This document shows positions 11,491 to 23,799 of a stretch of DNA of 64,000 nt, in pieces. A program made the translations under genes and the position numbers. Source of the DNA: Chamaea fasciata (lineage: Eukaryota > Chordata > Aves > Passeriformes > Sylviidae); the NCBI GenBank assembly GCA_029207755.1, contig JARCOQ010000220.1, positions 62,001-126,000 of the forward strand, in the 5' to 3' direction. How positions within the stretch are numbered: the first letter of the stretch is position 1; every line of letters begins with the position of its first letter. The notes beneath the pieces were generated by a model. That model saw nothing but the letters and a program-made list of their open reading frames with translations. It was not told where the DNA came from and did not search any database.

Positions 11491-12227
11491 TACTGGGGGA
11501 CATTTCCGAAATCCTCCAGTTTTCCAGGGATTTTTATCTCCTCAGTATCTTCAGGAACTTCCGGAAAATCCAGTGCCAGTTGTCTGATTTTAAATACAAA
11601 TCTTTGCTGCAGGGATCGTTCCTTGGTTCCTTAAATTCAGAACTTCTCCGGGATTGCTCCGACGTGCCCCGGCTTGCTCAGGACTGTTAGAAAATCGGGA
11701 TTTTCCCGTTCCCTCGGTGCTGATAAGTCAGGGTTTGGTTATCTCTGATCCTTTGCCTGCTCCCCGTTGTTCCCATCTCCGGCGGAGGATTTGTTGGGAT
11801 TCACATGAAACAGCCTCGTGTTTTCCCAGGAGATAAATCCCGGCCTTGTGGGAAGCGGAAATGCCAAAAGAAACTCAACGGAAGATGGTGGGTGGAGCTG
11901 CTGCGCATTCCCGGCTCCAATTCCCAAATCCGCGGACTTTCCATCAGCGTCCAGAACACAGCAGACAAGGAAAAAATCCTCCCCCTTCCCGTTCTCCTGC
12001 ATTTCCATGGATCGAAAGCCTGAAGAGTGAGGTCTCGCTCCAAAGCAAACCCTGGAATGTCCACAAGTGTCGGTGGCATCCGTGTCCTTGGAATGCCGTA
12101 GGTGACAGCCAAAGCTTTTGTCACTTCCTTCTCCGTGACTTTTCCATAAGAAAGTGAAATTCCAGCTGCGGCAGAGCGTTCCCCTCGCACGGCACCGACA
12201 CGGCCTCACTGGTGCCAAGGGAAATGC

Positions 12228-13430
12228 CTTAGGCCATCCCGAATCCCCGTGGCCATCCCAAATTCCTGTGGCCACCCCGAATCCCCGTGGCCATCCCGAA
12301 TCCCTGTGGCCATCCCGAATCCCCGTGGCCATCCCGAATCCCCGTGGCCATCCCGAATCCCCGTGGCCATCCCGAATCCCCGTGGCCACCCCAAATCCCT
12401 GTGGCCATCCTGAATCCCCGTGGCCATCCCAAATTCCTGTGGCCACCCCGAATCCCCGTGGCCACCCCGAATCCCCGTGGCCATCCCGAATCCCCATGGT
12501 CATCCCAAATTCCTGTGGCCACCCCAAATCCCTGTGGCCATCCTGAATCCCCGTGGCCATCCCAAATCCCTGTGGCCATCCCGAATCCCCGTGGCCATCC
12601 CAAATCCCCGTGGTCATCCCGAATCCCCGTGGCTATCCCGAATCCCCGTGGCCATCCCGAATCCCCGTGGCCATCCCAAATCCCCGTGGCCACCCCAAAT
12701 CCCCGTGGCCATCCCGAATCCCCGTGGCCATCCCAAATCCCTGTGGCCATCCCGAATCCCTGTGGCCACCCCAAATCCCTGTGGCCATCCCGAATCCCTG
12801 TGGCCATCCCAAATTCCCATGGCCACCCCGAATCCCCGTGGCCATCCCAAATCCCTGTGGCTATCCCGAATCCCCGTGGCCATCCCGAATCCCCGTGGTC
12901 ATCCCAAATTCCTGTGGCCACCCCGAATCCCCGTGGCCATCCCAAATCCCCGTGGTCATCCCAAATTCCTGTGGCCATCCCAAATCCCCGTGGCTATCCC
13001 GAATCCCCGTGGCCATCCCGAATCCCCGTGGCCATCCCGAATCCCCGTGGCCATCCCAAATCCCCGTGGTCATCCCGAATCCCCGTGGCTATCCCGAATC
13101 CCCGTGGCCATCCCGAATCCCCGTGGCCATCCCGAATCCCCGTGGCCATCCCAAATCCCCGTGGCCATCCCGAATCCCTGTGGCCATCCCAAATTCCAGT
13201 AGCCATCCCAAATTCCCATGGCCACCCCGAATCCCCGTGGCCATCCCGAATCCCCGTGGCCACCCCGAATCCCTGTGGCCATCCCGAATCCCCGTGGCCA
13301 TCCCGAATCCCCATGGCCACCCCGAATCCGCGTGGCCACCCCGAATCCCTGTGGCCATCCCGAATCCCCGTGGCCATCCCGAATCCCCATGGCCATCCCG
13401 AATCCCCGTGGCCATCCCAAAATTCCTGCG
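12228..13430. repeat. Minisatellite, 19-bp unit, about 63 copies
   Basis: The unit is GAATCCCCGTGGCCATCCC, with CAAATCCC, TGTGG, CACCCC and GGTCATCC variants mixed along the array. Because 19 is not a multiple of three, each frame cycles through 19 residues every three units, giving histidine/proline-rich (plus) and glycine/aspartate-rich (minus) open frames. Longer blocks recur (for example the run with GGCTATCCC near 12630, 12860, 12990 and 13088), showing multi-unit duplications. Confidence 0.95.
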
Positions 13431-13499
13431 TCTGGCCTGAGACTCGCTGCTCATTCTGGGTGAAATCTGTAGCATTTTTTGAGATCCTTCTCCCCTAGA

Positions 13500-13665
13500 A
13501 TTCCCGGACGAGTTGGGTGGGAAAGGACCTGAGACCCCCCGTCCAGCTCCATGGGCAGGGACACCTCCCACCATCCCGGGTTGCTCCAAGCCCCATCCAG
13601 CCTGGCCTGGAACATTTCCGGCCACGAGGAATCCACCGATTCTCTGGAAAAACCATTTCCTGTCC
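13500..13665 (-). mobile_element. CR1 LINE 3'-tail fragment
   Basis: GGTGGGAAAGGACCTGAGAC, CATGGGCAGGGACACCTCCC, ACCATCCCGGGTTGCTCCAA and GCCCCATCCAGCCTGGCCTG are the reverse complement of a CR1 3' end. It extends towards ACATTTCCGGCCACGAGG. Confidence 0.8.
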
Positions 13666-15265
13666 TGTTGGCTGATCCTTGAAGGACAGTCTTCCCGGCG
13701 ATCCCACAGATTATCCAGGTGTCCCCCTGGGATGTCCAGCCTCCCTTTCCCACAGGCAAACCTCTGATCCACGTGGTTACTCCCCCCCCAAAAAAAAAAA
13801 AACCTGGAAAACCGCAGCTGGCGCCTCAGTGGGGGGCGAGGCATTGGGCAAGCTCAGGTTATCCCCGGAATATTTGGAGTAGGGGGGGGAGGAATCTGCG
13901 AGCCGGGATGCGCCCGGAGTCCGCATCCCGGGAGAAGATTCCGGCGGCTGCCAAGAGAGACGCGGAGATGAAGTCCCCGGTGCGTCTCGGCGAGCCTCTG
14001 CCGCAGAAATTTTATGAACTATTAGCGGGTCGTTAATGGTGCTGAAAACGATCTCATTTTCACTCAGCTCCGTGCCCGGCGAGCCGTGGCCGAGGGATCT
14101 TGGAGGATGCTCGGATGCCGTGTCGGTAATTCCGGCGCGGCAGGGCTGAGTCAGAGACGGGGATTGATGTGATTTATGGATTTACGGGATGGTTCTGCCA
14201 CGCTCCCCTGCCCGTGCCCGTCCCTCTGGGCCACCGGTGTGTTTCTCCCCGGTGCGTGAGCCGCTTCCCTCTGTCCCCGGCTCCGGGCAGGCTTCAGAAA
14301 TGTATTTCGTTCATTTTCGGGATGCAAATTCCAAGGTTTTTGGGAGGTTATCAGCGGCTTCCGCCGCGGTTCGGGTGCTCCCAAAAGGGGATTAAATTCG
14401 CCGCTGTCAGATGGTGCGTCACTCGAAGGCCGTGGGGAGGGGACAATCCCAAAAAAGCCTCACCTGGCTCCTGGGTTTCCATCCAGGCAGGTGGGATCGG
14501 AGCCTCTGTCCTCCTGCCGGATCTGGATCCGGATGAATCCTGCTCAGCCTGAGCTCTGGCACGGTTGGATATGGAACATTGCACATTAAATCCCTGTCCC
14601 AAAGCTGCCGGGCGAGGAATTCAGCCGGTTCTGGCTTGCAAAGCCAGGGGGGTTTTGGGTCTTCTTCCAATCCTGCGGGATAGTTCTTTTGGGAAATTTC
14701 TTGGAGGGTGTTTTTCCCCGGAAAACAGCTGGGAGCAGTGGGAAGGGTTCTGCCTGCAGAAGTGCCGCCGGCTGTGGGGGTGTGTTCGGGGTAAATCAGA
14801 GCGGCGAGGATTCGGGAAGAGATCCTGCTCCGTGGAGACCTTCCAGGTGTGTTGGGCATTCCAAGGTTCTTCCCCAACTCCGGCCTCTGGAATCGCTCTC
14901 TCCATGAGGGACACAGGTCCTGCCAGGACCCTGCTCCAGTCCAGGCTTCCCTACAGGGGTCACGGCCTCCTTGGGGACGTCTCCAGGGAAAGATTGTCCC
15001 GCTGGAGGACATTTGGTGGAAGAAGTTACTGCCACGAGCAAGGCTGGCACGGCCATGGAGACACCTGGGACACGTCAGCGTCATTGATGGCCTGAACCCA
15101 GAGAAGAAGACCTGGCACTCAATTCCTCTTTAAAGTTCTGTGGGATTCATGGAAGCAACCGGAGATGTTGCCTTCGAACCCCTCCCGTTTCCCAAGGGAT
15201 AAAGGAAAAAGGGGAATGGTTAAAGGACTCCGATGGAGGTGGTTTTAAAACCAGCAGTTGAATTA
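13666..15265. other. Intron segment with no recognised element
   Basis: The sequence is GC-rich and unique-looking, with a short poly-A tract at 13790-13802. I recognise no exon, array or CR1 tail between 13666 and 15265. Confidence 0.35.
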
Positions 15266-15269
15266 TTTG

Positions 15270-15870
15270 GTTGTCCTTCATCTGGAGGTGTTGCTGAGCC
15301 TTCATCCGAGTTGTTCGGGGCTGTGGATGATCTTCCAGAGCCAAAATTTGTGTTTCGGTATTTCCCGGTTTTGTAATCTTCGGCGGCTTTGTGATATTCC
15401 AGAGCCAAAATTCGCGTTCCAACCTTAAATGTTTTCGTGATCTTCGGTGGTTTTGTGACCTTCCAGAGCCAGAATTCATGTTTCGATCGTTCATGTTTTC
15501 GTGATCTTCCAGAACCAAAATCCGTGTTTCGGTATTTCATGGTTTTGTGATCATTACGTCGTTTTGTGATCTTCCAGAGCCAAAACTCGTGTTTCGATAT
15601 TTCTTGTTTTCGTGATCTTCGGTGGTTTTGTGATCTCCCAGAGCCAAAACTCGTGTTTTGATCTTTTGTGTTTTCATGATCTTTCGTGTTTTCATGATCT
15701 TCCAGAACCAAAATCCGTGTTTCGATATTTCATGGTTTTGTGACCATTACGTGGTTTTGTGATCTTCCAGAGCCAGAATTCGTGTTTTGATCTTTCGTGG
15801 TTTTGCGATCTTTCGCGTTTTCGTGATCTTTGGTGTTTTCGTGATCTTCCAGAGCCAAAATCCGTGGTTT
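15270..15870. repeat. Degenerate minisatellite with CCAGAGCC boxes about every 65 bp
   Basis: GATCTTCCAGAGCCAAAATT-type boxes recur about every 63-66 bp. Sub-units of about 22 bp such as GTTTTCGTGATCTTTCG lie between them. About nine boxes are visible. Divergence between units is higher than in neighbouring arrays, so this array looks older. Confidence 0.85.
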
Positions 15871-16239
15871 GCACCCCAAGTGCTCTGCTCATGACCGCAG
15901 GGGATGTTTTTTGGGCAGGATGTTGATTCAGGCCGTGGTCCCAGCCCTTGCAGGCAGAGCTCAGGAGAAGGGGAATGGACGTGTTTGCAGTGCGCTTGGG
16001 CTTTTCCTTCATTTCAGGTTCCGAAGGTGGGGTGAATTTGGGTCCCTCCGGGCTGTTCTTGCTCCTGCCTCTGCTGTGACATCACAGGGACTTGGAAGGG
16101 AATTTGCTCCGGTGTCTCCCAATTTGGGGCCCTTTGTGGTTTTCCAGGGTCTTCCCAACTGCTGGAATGAGGGAGGGACGCGAGGACATTTCGGGCCTGG
16201 GGCTCAGGTGCCTTTCCCGCTCCTTAAATCGATCCAGTT

Positions 16240-16340
16240 TGGGATCGTGGGATGAATCCAAGAGTGGTTGAGGTTGGACGGGACCTTAAGGACCATCCAG
16301 GTCCAAGCCCTGCCGTGGGGACGCTGGATGGGAATTCGTT
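16240..16340 (-). mobile_element. CR1 LINE 3'-tail fragment
   Basis: GAGTGGTTGAGGTTGGACGG, GACCTTAAGGACCATCCAGG and TCCAAGCCCTGCCGTGGGGA are the reverse complement of a CR1 3' terminus. Confidence 0.75.
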
Positions 16341-17236
16341 GGGATCTTAAACCCTTCAGGAACTCCTGAAATGTGCGTTTTGGAAACAGCCCCGAGGGTC
16401 ATTTTAACCAAACCTGCCCGAGCAGCCGCAAGGGCAGGAAAGGGTTACCAGGGTCATTCCCTGCCCGTTCCAGCCGATTCCTGGAGAGCCCTGGAGTTTC
16501 CGGGAAGGCTGGAGAGGGATCAGAGGAAAGAGGAGCCGCTCTTCCTGCCGGAGAGCCGAGTCCTCTCCATCCTCCGAATCCCTCCTCCGTCCCCAAGGAG
16601 TAATTACCGCACCTGCGAGTAATTAACTGAGGTTAATTAGCTGAGGTGGGCAGGATGAGGAGCTGCGCCCGTCCCGCCTTTCCTGCGGGAAAAGCTCCTC
16701 CTGGGGCAGCCTCCTCAAGGGAGGAAGGACAAGGGAAGAGGCTCCCGGAGGACGTTCGGAGCCGTCCTGCTGGAGGAGGAAATTGGATTGCGCCCACTCG
16801 AGCGCCTGGAGTGGAGCTGAGCTCATTCCCGGGAGCCTCCGGAATGGCTCCGGGGGGGTTGTAGGGTCCTTCAGCCCCCGGCGATGATCCCACAGCTGGG
16901 CCCTTGGGGCTTTTGTTGTGCCGGGGGTTCGCATTCCCCGTTCTTCCGTGCCGCTTCCTTTTCCCTCTCGGAGCTCGCGGCCTTTGCCGAGACAAAGGAC
17001 GCGGGGCACAATCCAGGGCGGATGGAGCAGCTGCGGCTCCTGCCTGAACAACACCGTAATTAGTCCAGCTGTTAATGAGCAAACGCCCCCCGCTCCGGCA
17101 CGGCAGCCGAGTCTGGAGAGGCCGAGCTCCTTCCAGCACCATTCCGCCTTGGAAGGGCCCGTCCTGCCCAGCCAGGTCTGGCTTTTCCAGCTTTTTTCCC
17201 CAAGGAATTTTAACCCCCTTGTTCTCCTCCTCGCAG

Positions 17237-17313
17237 GTGTCGGCACCAGGAATTACTACAGGAAGATCGGCTACGAGCTGGAAGGGCCCTACATGGTGAA
17301 AAGTCTGGAATGA
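17237..17313 (+). CDS. ELP3: ELP3 terminal coding exon (C-terminus)
   Basis: After the acceptor CTCCTCGCAG, the exon completes the split glycine codon and encodes [19 protein letters not shown] then VKSLE and a TGA stop at 17311-17313. This matches the end of vertebrate ELP3 ([12 protein letters not shown]...GPYMVK), the last strand and helix of the acetyltransferase fold. Together with 3116-3197 it gives 52 contiguous C-terminal residues with correct phase. The exon is only 77 coding nucleotides and is separated from its partner by 14 kb of repeat-laden intron. Confidence 0.95.
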
Positions 17314-17715
17314 TGCTCCCGGAGATCCTCGTCCTGGAGGAGCGGGAAGGACACAAGGCTTATCCCGGGAAAAAAAAAAAAGCCCAGGAATTTGCTTCTG
17401 CCAGAGCCCGCAAAGAGCTCCAGAGTTGGACTTGATGATCCTGGCGGTCCCTCCCATTCCCAGGATTTTATGGAATAGGCCATCATCTCCCCTGGGAAGA
17501 GCAGCCCTGGGATGATCCCGTTGCCCCTGGGGACGCTCCAGGTGTCTCATCACCTGTGGGGATGGGCTCCGAAGGTTGCATTTGAGGGGTGAAATTTCGG
17601 GATTTGGAGACCCTTTGGAGAGGCCTGGTGGGAAAAACGCCTCTTTTCCTGGCGCCGTGGGCTTTTGTAGGGCTTTGCATTAAAACCGGGAATAAATGCT
17701 GTGCTTATTTATTTA
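17314..17715 (+). other. ELP3: ELP3 3' untranslated region with poly(A) signals
   Basis: The sequence downstream of the stop has ATTAAA at 17679-17684 and AATAAA at 17691-17696, followed by TGCTGTGCTTATTTATTTAC. Cleavage is expected roughly 15-25 nt after the AATAAA. The end is inferred. Confidence 0.6.
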
Positions 17716-20700
17716 CCACCGGGCTCGGCTGCTTCTGTCCATCCCAAACAATCCCAAATCCCATCCTTTCCCGGGAGAAGGCTGCGAGGATTGGGAAGCC
17801 AGGACCTTGCTGGTGGGAAGAACCGAGATTCCTCAAAAACCCGAATCGTCCCTCTCAGGTGACGCGACCAGGGAGGAACTGAGGGTGGGAGGGATCTCGG
17901 AGTTCTCCGCTCCAGGCAGGTGGGGATGGTGATCCCTGAGTATCTCCCAAGGGTGCCACCGTCATCCCATCCCAGCGGGAATTGGGATTGCTCCGGCACC
18001 GCCTGCCCGTGGCGGATCCCTCCCGGCTGCTCCCAGTTCTCCATCCCTGGTCCTGGGGAGGGTTTGGTCCCAGGGCGGAGGAGAAGGTGGATCCTGTAGA
18101 TCCTCAGATTCTCCTCGTGGATCTCCTTGGAGAAGGCGTGGAATTGCCTTTCCTGCCGGGAATTCTCCAGTGAAAGCTCCTCAGCACCTCCCTCGTCTCT
18201 GTTCATCCCAGGAACCCCAAGGGCAGGTGGGTGTCCTTGGGCATCCACGATTCCAGACTTCCGGAAGCCGCATTCCCACGCTTGGCTTCAAACCAGGAGT
18301 GCCTGGAGCTCAACCCTTTTCCCCCTCTTTTTCGTGGGATTTCCGTCAGGAGCGGGGCTGAAATCCAGCGGCGACGGTGGCATTTTGGGGAAAACCCGAA
18401 GAGGAGGAGGAGGAGGAGGAATTCCGTGAGGAAGGCTCTCGGTGATGGCGGAGCGCGGGCTCGCAGCCAGGGCACGGAGAGACGACCAAACACCCAGGGA
18501 TGTGGTTAGCGCACCCCACGCCCAAACTGGGGAAGAGCTCCGCTTTACCCTCGGACGCTTTAGTTAGTCTAACTCGGAAAGTTCCGCGATTTTCTCGTCC
18601 CAGCTGGCTCGGAGCCAGCGCAGGGGCGCGGATCGGGGCTCCGGAGCGTGCCTCAAATCCCGTTGTCCGTTTCTTTAGGCCAAGAGCCAAAGAACCCGCC
18701 TCCGCTCCTGAGTGCTAAAGAGAGAGAGCAAAGAAACTCCAGGCTTTCCAAGGTGGTGTAAGCAGGTAGGAGACTGGTCTCTACACCTGCGTTGTTTTCT
18801 TCCTTTGTTAAAGCCTTGCGGATCTTTCGAGCCACGCTCGCGTCGTGCCGTCCCGCTAATCGATTTCAGCCGCTTCTCGGCGAAGGCTGGACCCCCTAGA
18901 GGGTTATGGGAAAAACCCACCTGGGGATAATCGAGTAGCGATGATCCAAGGAAAAAAAACCGGTCCCGCCGTTGGGAAAGCCGTGTCGGATTTCGATCCG
19001 GGCCAGCTGGATTTGTGGGAGCGGGATTTTGATTTTTCCACCCCCCGGAAGAAGGGCCACGCTCAGCCGTCGACACAGTAGAAGCGAAGGACGAAGGCGG
19101 CGTCCCGGAGGAGATGCAATTCCCGCTCGGAACGGGTGAAATCTTCCGGAAAACTTGTCGTCCTGTCAGGGCTGACACAATTACGGATGGCGCTGACGTC
19201 GGAGCCGTGACAGCCTCGGCTTTTTTTTTTTTCCAGGGCCGGCCGAGCTCACGCCTTCCGCGCATCCAGGAGCTCGGCCCTCCGGCAAGAACGGGAAATA
19301 TTGGATCCATTCCCTCTTTTTATTTTGTCTGAACCCAATCCGTCCGGCAGCTTTATCAGGAAATAAAGCAATTTTTTTTTTTTTTTTCTCCGCTCCGGGT
19401 TTATTTTTAGCTTCCCCATTTCCCAGCTCGTTCCGGGCTCGTTTCGTGCTGCGCCGGCTCAACCGCGGAGAAACTCTCGGGGCTTGTCTGCACAAGCTCA
19501 GGGATGGTTGGAAGTCGGATGGATTCGTTTGGATGTCAAGTTGTTCCCGCTGTTTCGTGTGCTGGGATTGGGATAAGGGCAGGGAGAGCGGGGCTGGGAA
19601 AAAAAATAAAATCAAATAAAAATCGGGGGAAATTTGGAAAATTTCCAATTCCAAGCTCCCCTGGGGACGGCTTGAGGCGTTTTTCTCATATCCGGCACGG
19701 GCGGCACTCCAAGGGATTTTCCAGCCGTTTTTTTTTTTTCCAGCACTCTGGAATTTCGGGGGGGGGTTGGGTGGTTATTGAAGGTTTTTGCTCGGTGAGA
19801 AGAGGAATTCCGACCCTTAGGAATTCCTGGCTGTAGGAGATCAGCCTGGAGCTGCTGACAGCCGAATTCCAGCCCCCCCCCCCTCCTCCTCCTCCTCCTC
19901 CTCCTCCCCACTGATGGGAAAAAAGTGGATTTTTCACACGAGATCTCCCACGACTCTTCAAAACATCGGAAAAGACCAAAAAAAAACCCCGGGTAGTCCC
20001 TAAAACCCAAGGGAGCACGGGATGTGGCCAATCCCAAACCTGCGGAAGTGAAACCTGGGGTTGGGAAGACCCAAAATTTCCAGGCTAAAGGTTGGAATAG
20101 AGGGGAAAAGGGGGGAGAATTTCCCAGAAATTCCGAAGAGCACCAAAATTCCAAGGAGGTGAGGTCAGGTATCCAAGGAAGTGCGGGGTGATGGGAATTT
20201 GATCTTCTCCCAAGGATCCGTCCCCTTTCTCCCGGCTGGAATTCTGGATTTCTCCTGCCATGAGATCCTTGGGATCGTCTCCGGCCCTTTTCCAAATGGG
20301 ATAAACGGGTTTGGTCCCTTTCAACGCCTGCAGCGGCCACTCGGCTTTGGGGTTTTCTCTCCTCCTTTTTCCAGTTCGTGGGGAAAAAATTCGGGAAAAC
20401 TGAGGTCCACGGAGAAGCTGTGGCTGCCCCTGGATCCCTGGGGGGGTCCAAGGATGGATTTTGGATCCTTGATCCACAGGGATCAGGAGATATCCCAGGA
20501 TAAGGAGCCCGGGGATGTCCCCAGCAAGGAGGAAAGGCAGAATTCCCGAGGTTTCCCCGTGGATTTGGGAGAAGCCAGAGCTCCCGGAGGAGCGGGAATG
20601 TCGGCACAGGATCGGGAATTTCGGCGCACACGGAGACAATTCCAGAGGAGAGAATCAGGGATTTGTGCTGGGATTCATGGAACAGTGGGAAGAGGAGGGA

Positions 20701-22340
20701 TAAATCCAGGAGATCCAAGGAAAACAGGGAGGGGAAGAGCCCCAAATCCCGGCAGGGATGGAATTCCAGAGGTGGAAAACGGCGGGAATCTTCCGCAGGG
20801 GCTCCGGGAGAGCTGGAATTTGGGAAAACAGGAGGCAGGGAATGGAATTCCCAGTGGGAAAGGGGAGCTCGGGGTGGGATCTCGGGAAGGAATTCCTGGG
20901 CTGGCTCAGGGGGCACCAGGGCCAGCGACTTCCTCCTTCCAGAATTTATTGAATTCCCAAAAAAAAAAAAGAAAACAACCGCCCTCACTTCCAGCAGCCG
21001 GAGGAGCTGGAGGATTTCTGATTCCTGGATCTGCTCAGGAATGATTTGGGCGATCCATTTCCGAGGAAAAAACGGGATTGACGGAGTGGATCCCGCCAGT
21101 GGATTTGGGCTTTTCCCTGGATAAATCCAGCCCCTGGATCTCGGGGAGTTCGGTTTGGTTTTGTTGGGGTTTTTGGGGTTTTTTGTGGTTTTGTGGGTTT
21201 GTCCCCACGGAAAAATAAGAACAGGTCATCCTGAATCCCAAGGAATCCGTTTCGTCACCCCGAGAGCTCCGGCATTTCGGGAAGATCCAAGGAAGGAAAA
21301 AAAAAACCAAAAAAATTCCCCCAAAAAACCATGGAAAAACCGGAAAACTTACGGGATTTTTTTTTTCCCTACCAAAGCAGGAAAAAAGCTTCACCTTCAC
21401 CTCGGGATTCAAGGAATCGCGGAGCCACGTCCCGCTTTTTCCTTCGGGAGAGGGGAGGCTGCGGAGAAAAACGTGGAATTACATGCTGAATCATGGAATT
21501 TCATCCTGAAAATGGGATTTCACCCACCTCCATCACCGTCCTCATCTCGAAAAACCTGGAATTCCAGGAGCTGCTCCCGCCAGGAATCGCCTTTCTCGAG
21601 CCCCCTCGAGGCCCAGCTGTGACGGCGATTTTGGGGATTTGGGGTTCCCAGCAGCTGGAAGTGAAACCGTCTCCAAAAATCCATCGTTTTTCCAGGTTTC
21701 CCATCCCCCATTCCCAAATGTCGGATTTCCCCGGGGGTTTTTTTTCCTGTTTTTTTTTTTTCTGAGTCGTTATTAACGAGCCGCCGTCGGCTTTTGAAAA
21801 GGAGGAAAAAAACACCACGGAATCATCTCCTCTCCCATTTTATCCCCATTCCCCCTCCGCCTTCGGATCAATCCTGACTCTGGAGTTGTTCTCAGGGATT
21901 CTTTCCCCCCCCCGGGAATTACTCCCTGGAAATTACAGGTTGTCGTTGCATCCGTTCGTTTCCCAATCGGCGAGGCGTCGGAGTGAAAAAAAAAAAACCG
22001 GGGGAAAAACAAAAAACTTGGGAAAACGACAAAAAAAAAGAGGAATTTTGCAAATGATTCCAAGGAGATGCTCGGTGTTCCTGCACTTCGCAGTAAAAAA
22101 ATAAAATAATAATAAAAAAATTAAATTAAAATTCGGATGTTTCGTTAATTTGTGGAGTTTCGAGGAATTAAAAATACGGAGAGGCTAAAAATATCCGGCA
22201 GCTGGGAGGGAACGAGCCCAACGCAGCAGGAAAAAAAATTTAAAAAAGGAAAAGGAGGAAAAAGCCATTCCTGAATCCTGGAATTCTCTCGTGTGGGGAG
22301 AGGGAGGGAAATCCTAAAATTATCCCAGAAAAATGGGGCT
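17716..22340. other. ELP3-kinase intergenic segment, no gene recognised
   Basis: I looked for exons on both strands and recognise none. Small features include a (GGA)n run near 18400-18420, a (CTC)n run near 19880-19912, many homopolymer A and T tracts, and at 20835-20915 a fragment of the CR1-derived dispersed repeat (GGGAAGGAATTCCTGGGCTG). The stretch 18490-19100 is AT/GC balanced and non-repetitive but has no identifiable function. Confidence 0.4.
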
Positions 22341-22349
22341 GGGATCAGG

Positions 22350-23660
22350 ACCAGGAGAGGCAGCGGGATGGCGTGGGCTGGATGCGGGATTGGGGATAAA
22401 AGGATGGAGGAAATTCAGGGGAAATCTTAATTAAGGATGGGGGAGTGTTAATTCAGGACGGGAAAAAGGATGGAGGAATCGTAAATTAAGAATGGGAAAA
22501 GGATGGGAAAATCTTAATTCAGGAAAAATCTTAATTCAGGGTGGGAAAAGGATGGGAAAATCCTAATTCAGGATGGAAAAATCTTAATTCAGGGTGAGAA
22601 AAAGGATGGGAAATCTTAATTCCAGATGGGAAAAGGATGGAAAAATCTTAATTCCAGATGGGAAAAGGATGGAAAATCTTAATTCAGGGTGGGAAAAAGG
22701 ATGGGAAATCTTAATTCCAGATGGGAAAAGGATGGAAAAATCTTAATTCAGCATGGGAAAAAGGATGGGAAAATCTTAATTCAGGATGGGAAAAAGGATG
22801 GGAAATCTTAATTCAGGATGGGAAAAAGGATGGGAAATCTTAATTCAGGGTGGGAAAAGGATGGGAAAATCTTAATTCAGGATGGAAAAATCTTAATTCA
22901 GGGTGGGAAAAAGGATGGAAAAATCTTAATTCAGGAAAAATCTTAATTCAGGGTGGGAAAAATATGGAAAAATCTTAATTAAGGATGGGAAAAAGGATGG
23001 GAAATCTTAATTCAGGGTGGGAAAAAGATGGGAAAATATTAATTCAGGATGGGAAAAGGATGGAAAATCTTAATTCAGGGTGGGAAAAAGATGGGAAATC
23101 TTAATTCAGGATGGGGAAAGGATGGAAAAATCTTAATTCAGCATGGGGAAAAGGATGGAAAATCTTAATTCAGGGTGGGAAAAAGATGGAAAAATCTTAA
23201 TTAAGGATGGGAAAAAGGATGGGAAAATCTTAATTCAGGGTGGGAAAAGGATGGAAAAATCTTAATTCAGGGTGGGAAAAAGATGGGAAAATCTGAATTC
23301 AGGGTGGGAAAAGGATGGAAAAATCTTAATTCAGGATGGGAAAAGGATGGAGGAATAGTAATTTGGGATGGGAAAAGCAGGGAGAAATCTCAATTCGGGG
23401 TGGAGAAAGAATGAGGGAAATTCAGGGTGTGAAAAAGGATGGGAAAATCTTAATTCAGGATGGGAAAAGGATAGGGAAATCCTGATTCAGGGTGGGAAAA
23501 GGATGTAAAAAATCTTAATTAAGGATGGGGAAAAATGGATGGAGAAAATTCAGGATGGAAAAAAGGATGGGAAATTTTTATTCCGGGTGGGGAAAAGGAT
23601 GGAGGGATCTTAATTAAGGTTGGGAAAAGGATGGGGAAATCCTAATCCAGGGCGGGAAAG
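22350..23660. repeat. Minisatellite, about 30-34-bp unit, about 40 copies
   Basis: The unit is built from GATGGGAAAAGGATGGGAAA and ATCTTAATTCAGG, with frequent loss of the middle GATGGGAAAA part. Both ends are degenerate (22420 onward and after 23340). Confidence 0.9.
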
Positions 23661-23799
23661 CAAAGAGGGGAACTCAGCACACGGATCCTGTTGTGACCCG
23701 CCCCCCCCCGGAATTCCGGGATGAGTTTTGTTCCCGCAGCGGTGCTTTTCCAAGGACAATTCCTGGCAGGAATTACAGGGACAGAGGCGCCTGGGCAGG

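Larger units (their letters stand above)
3198..17236 (+). other. ELP3: ELP3 last intron (14 kb, mostly tandem repeats)
   Basis: The intron runs from a GTTAGG donor to a CTCCTCGCAG acceptor. Six separate tandem arrays and several CR1 tails, listed individually, make up roughly a third of it. I recognise no further exon. The stretches 3200-4320, 5344-5890, 6250-6885, 8580-11350, 11490-12225, 13670-15265 and 15875-17230 are GC-rich, apparently unique DNA with scattered CR1 tails. Confidence 0.85.

Noticed and set aside
18490..19310. Possible gene remnant in the ELP3-kinase interval
   Set aside because: Non-repetitive and open on the minus strand for about 200 codons, but no motif, splice site or relative could be recognised.
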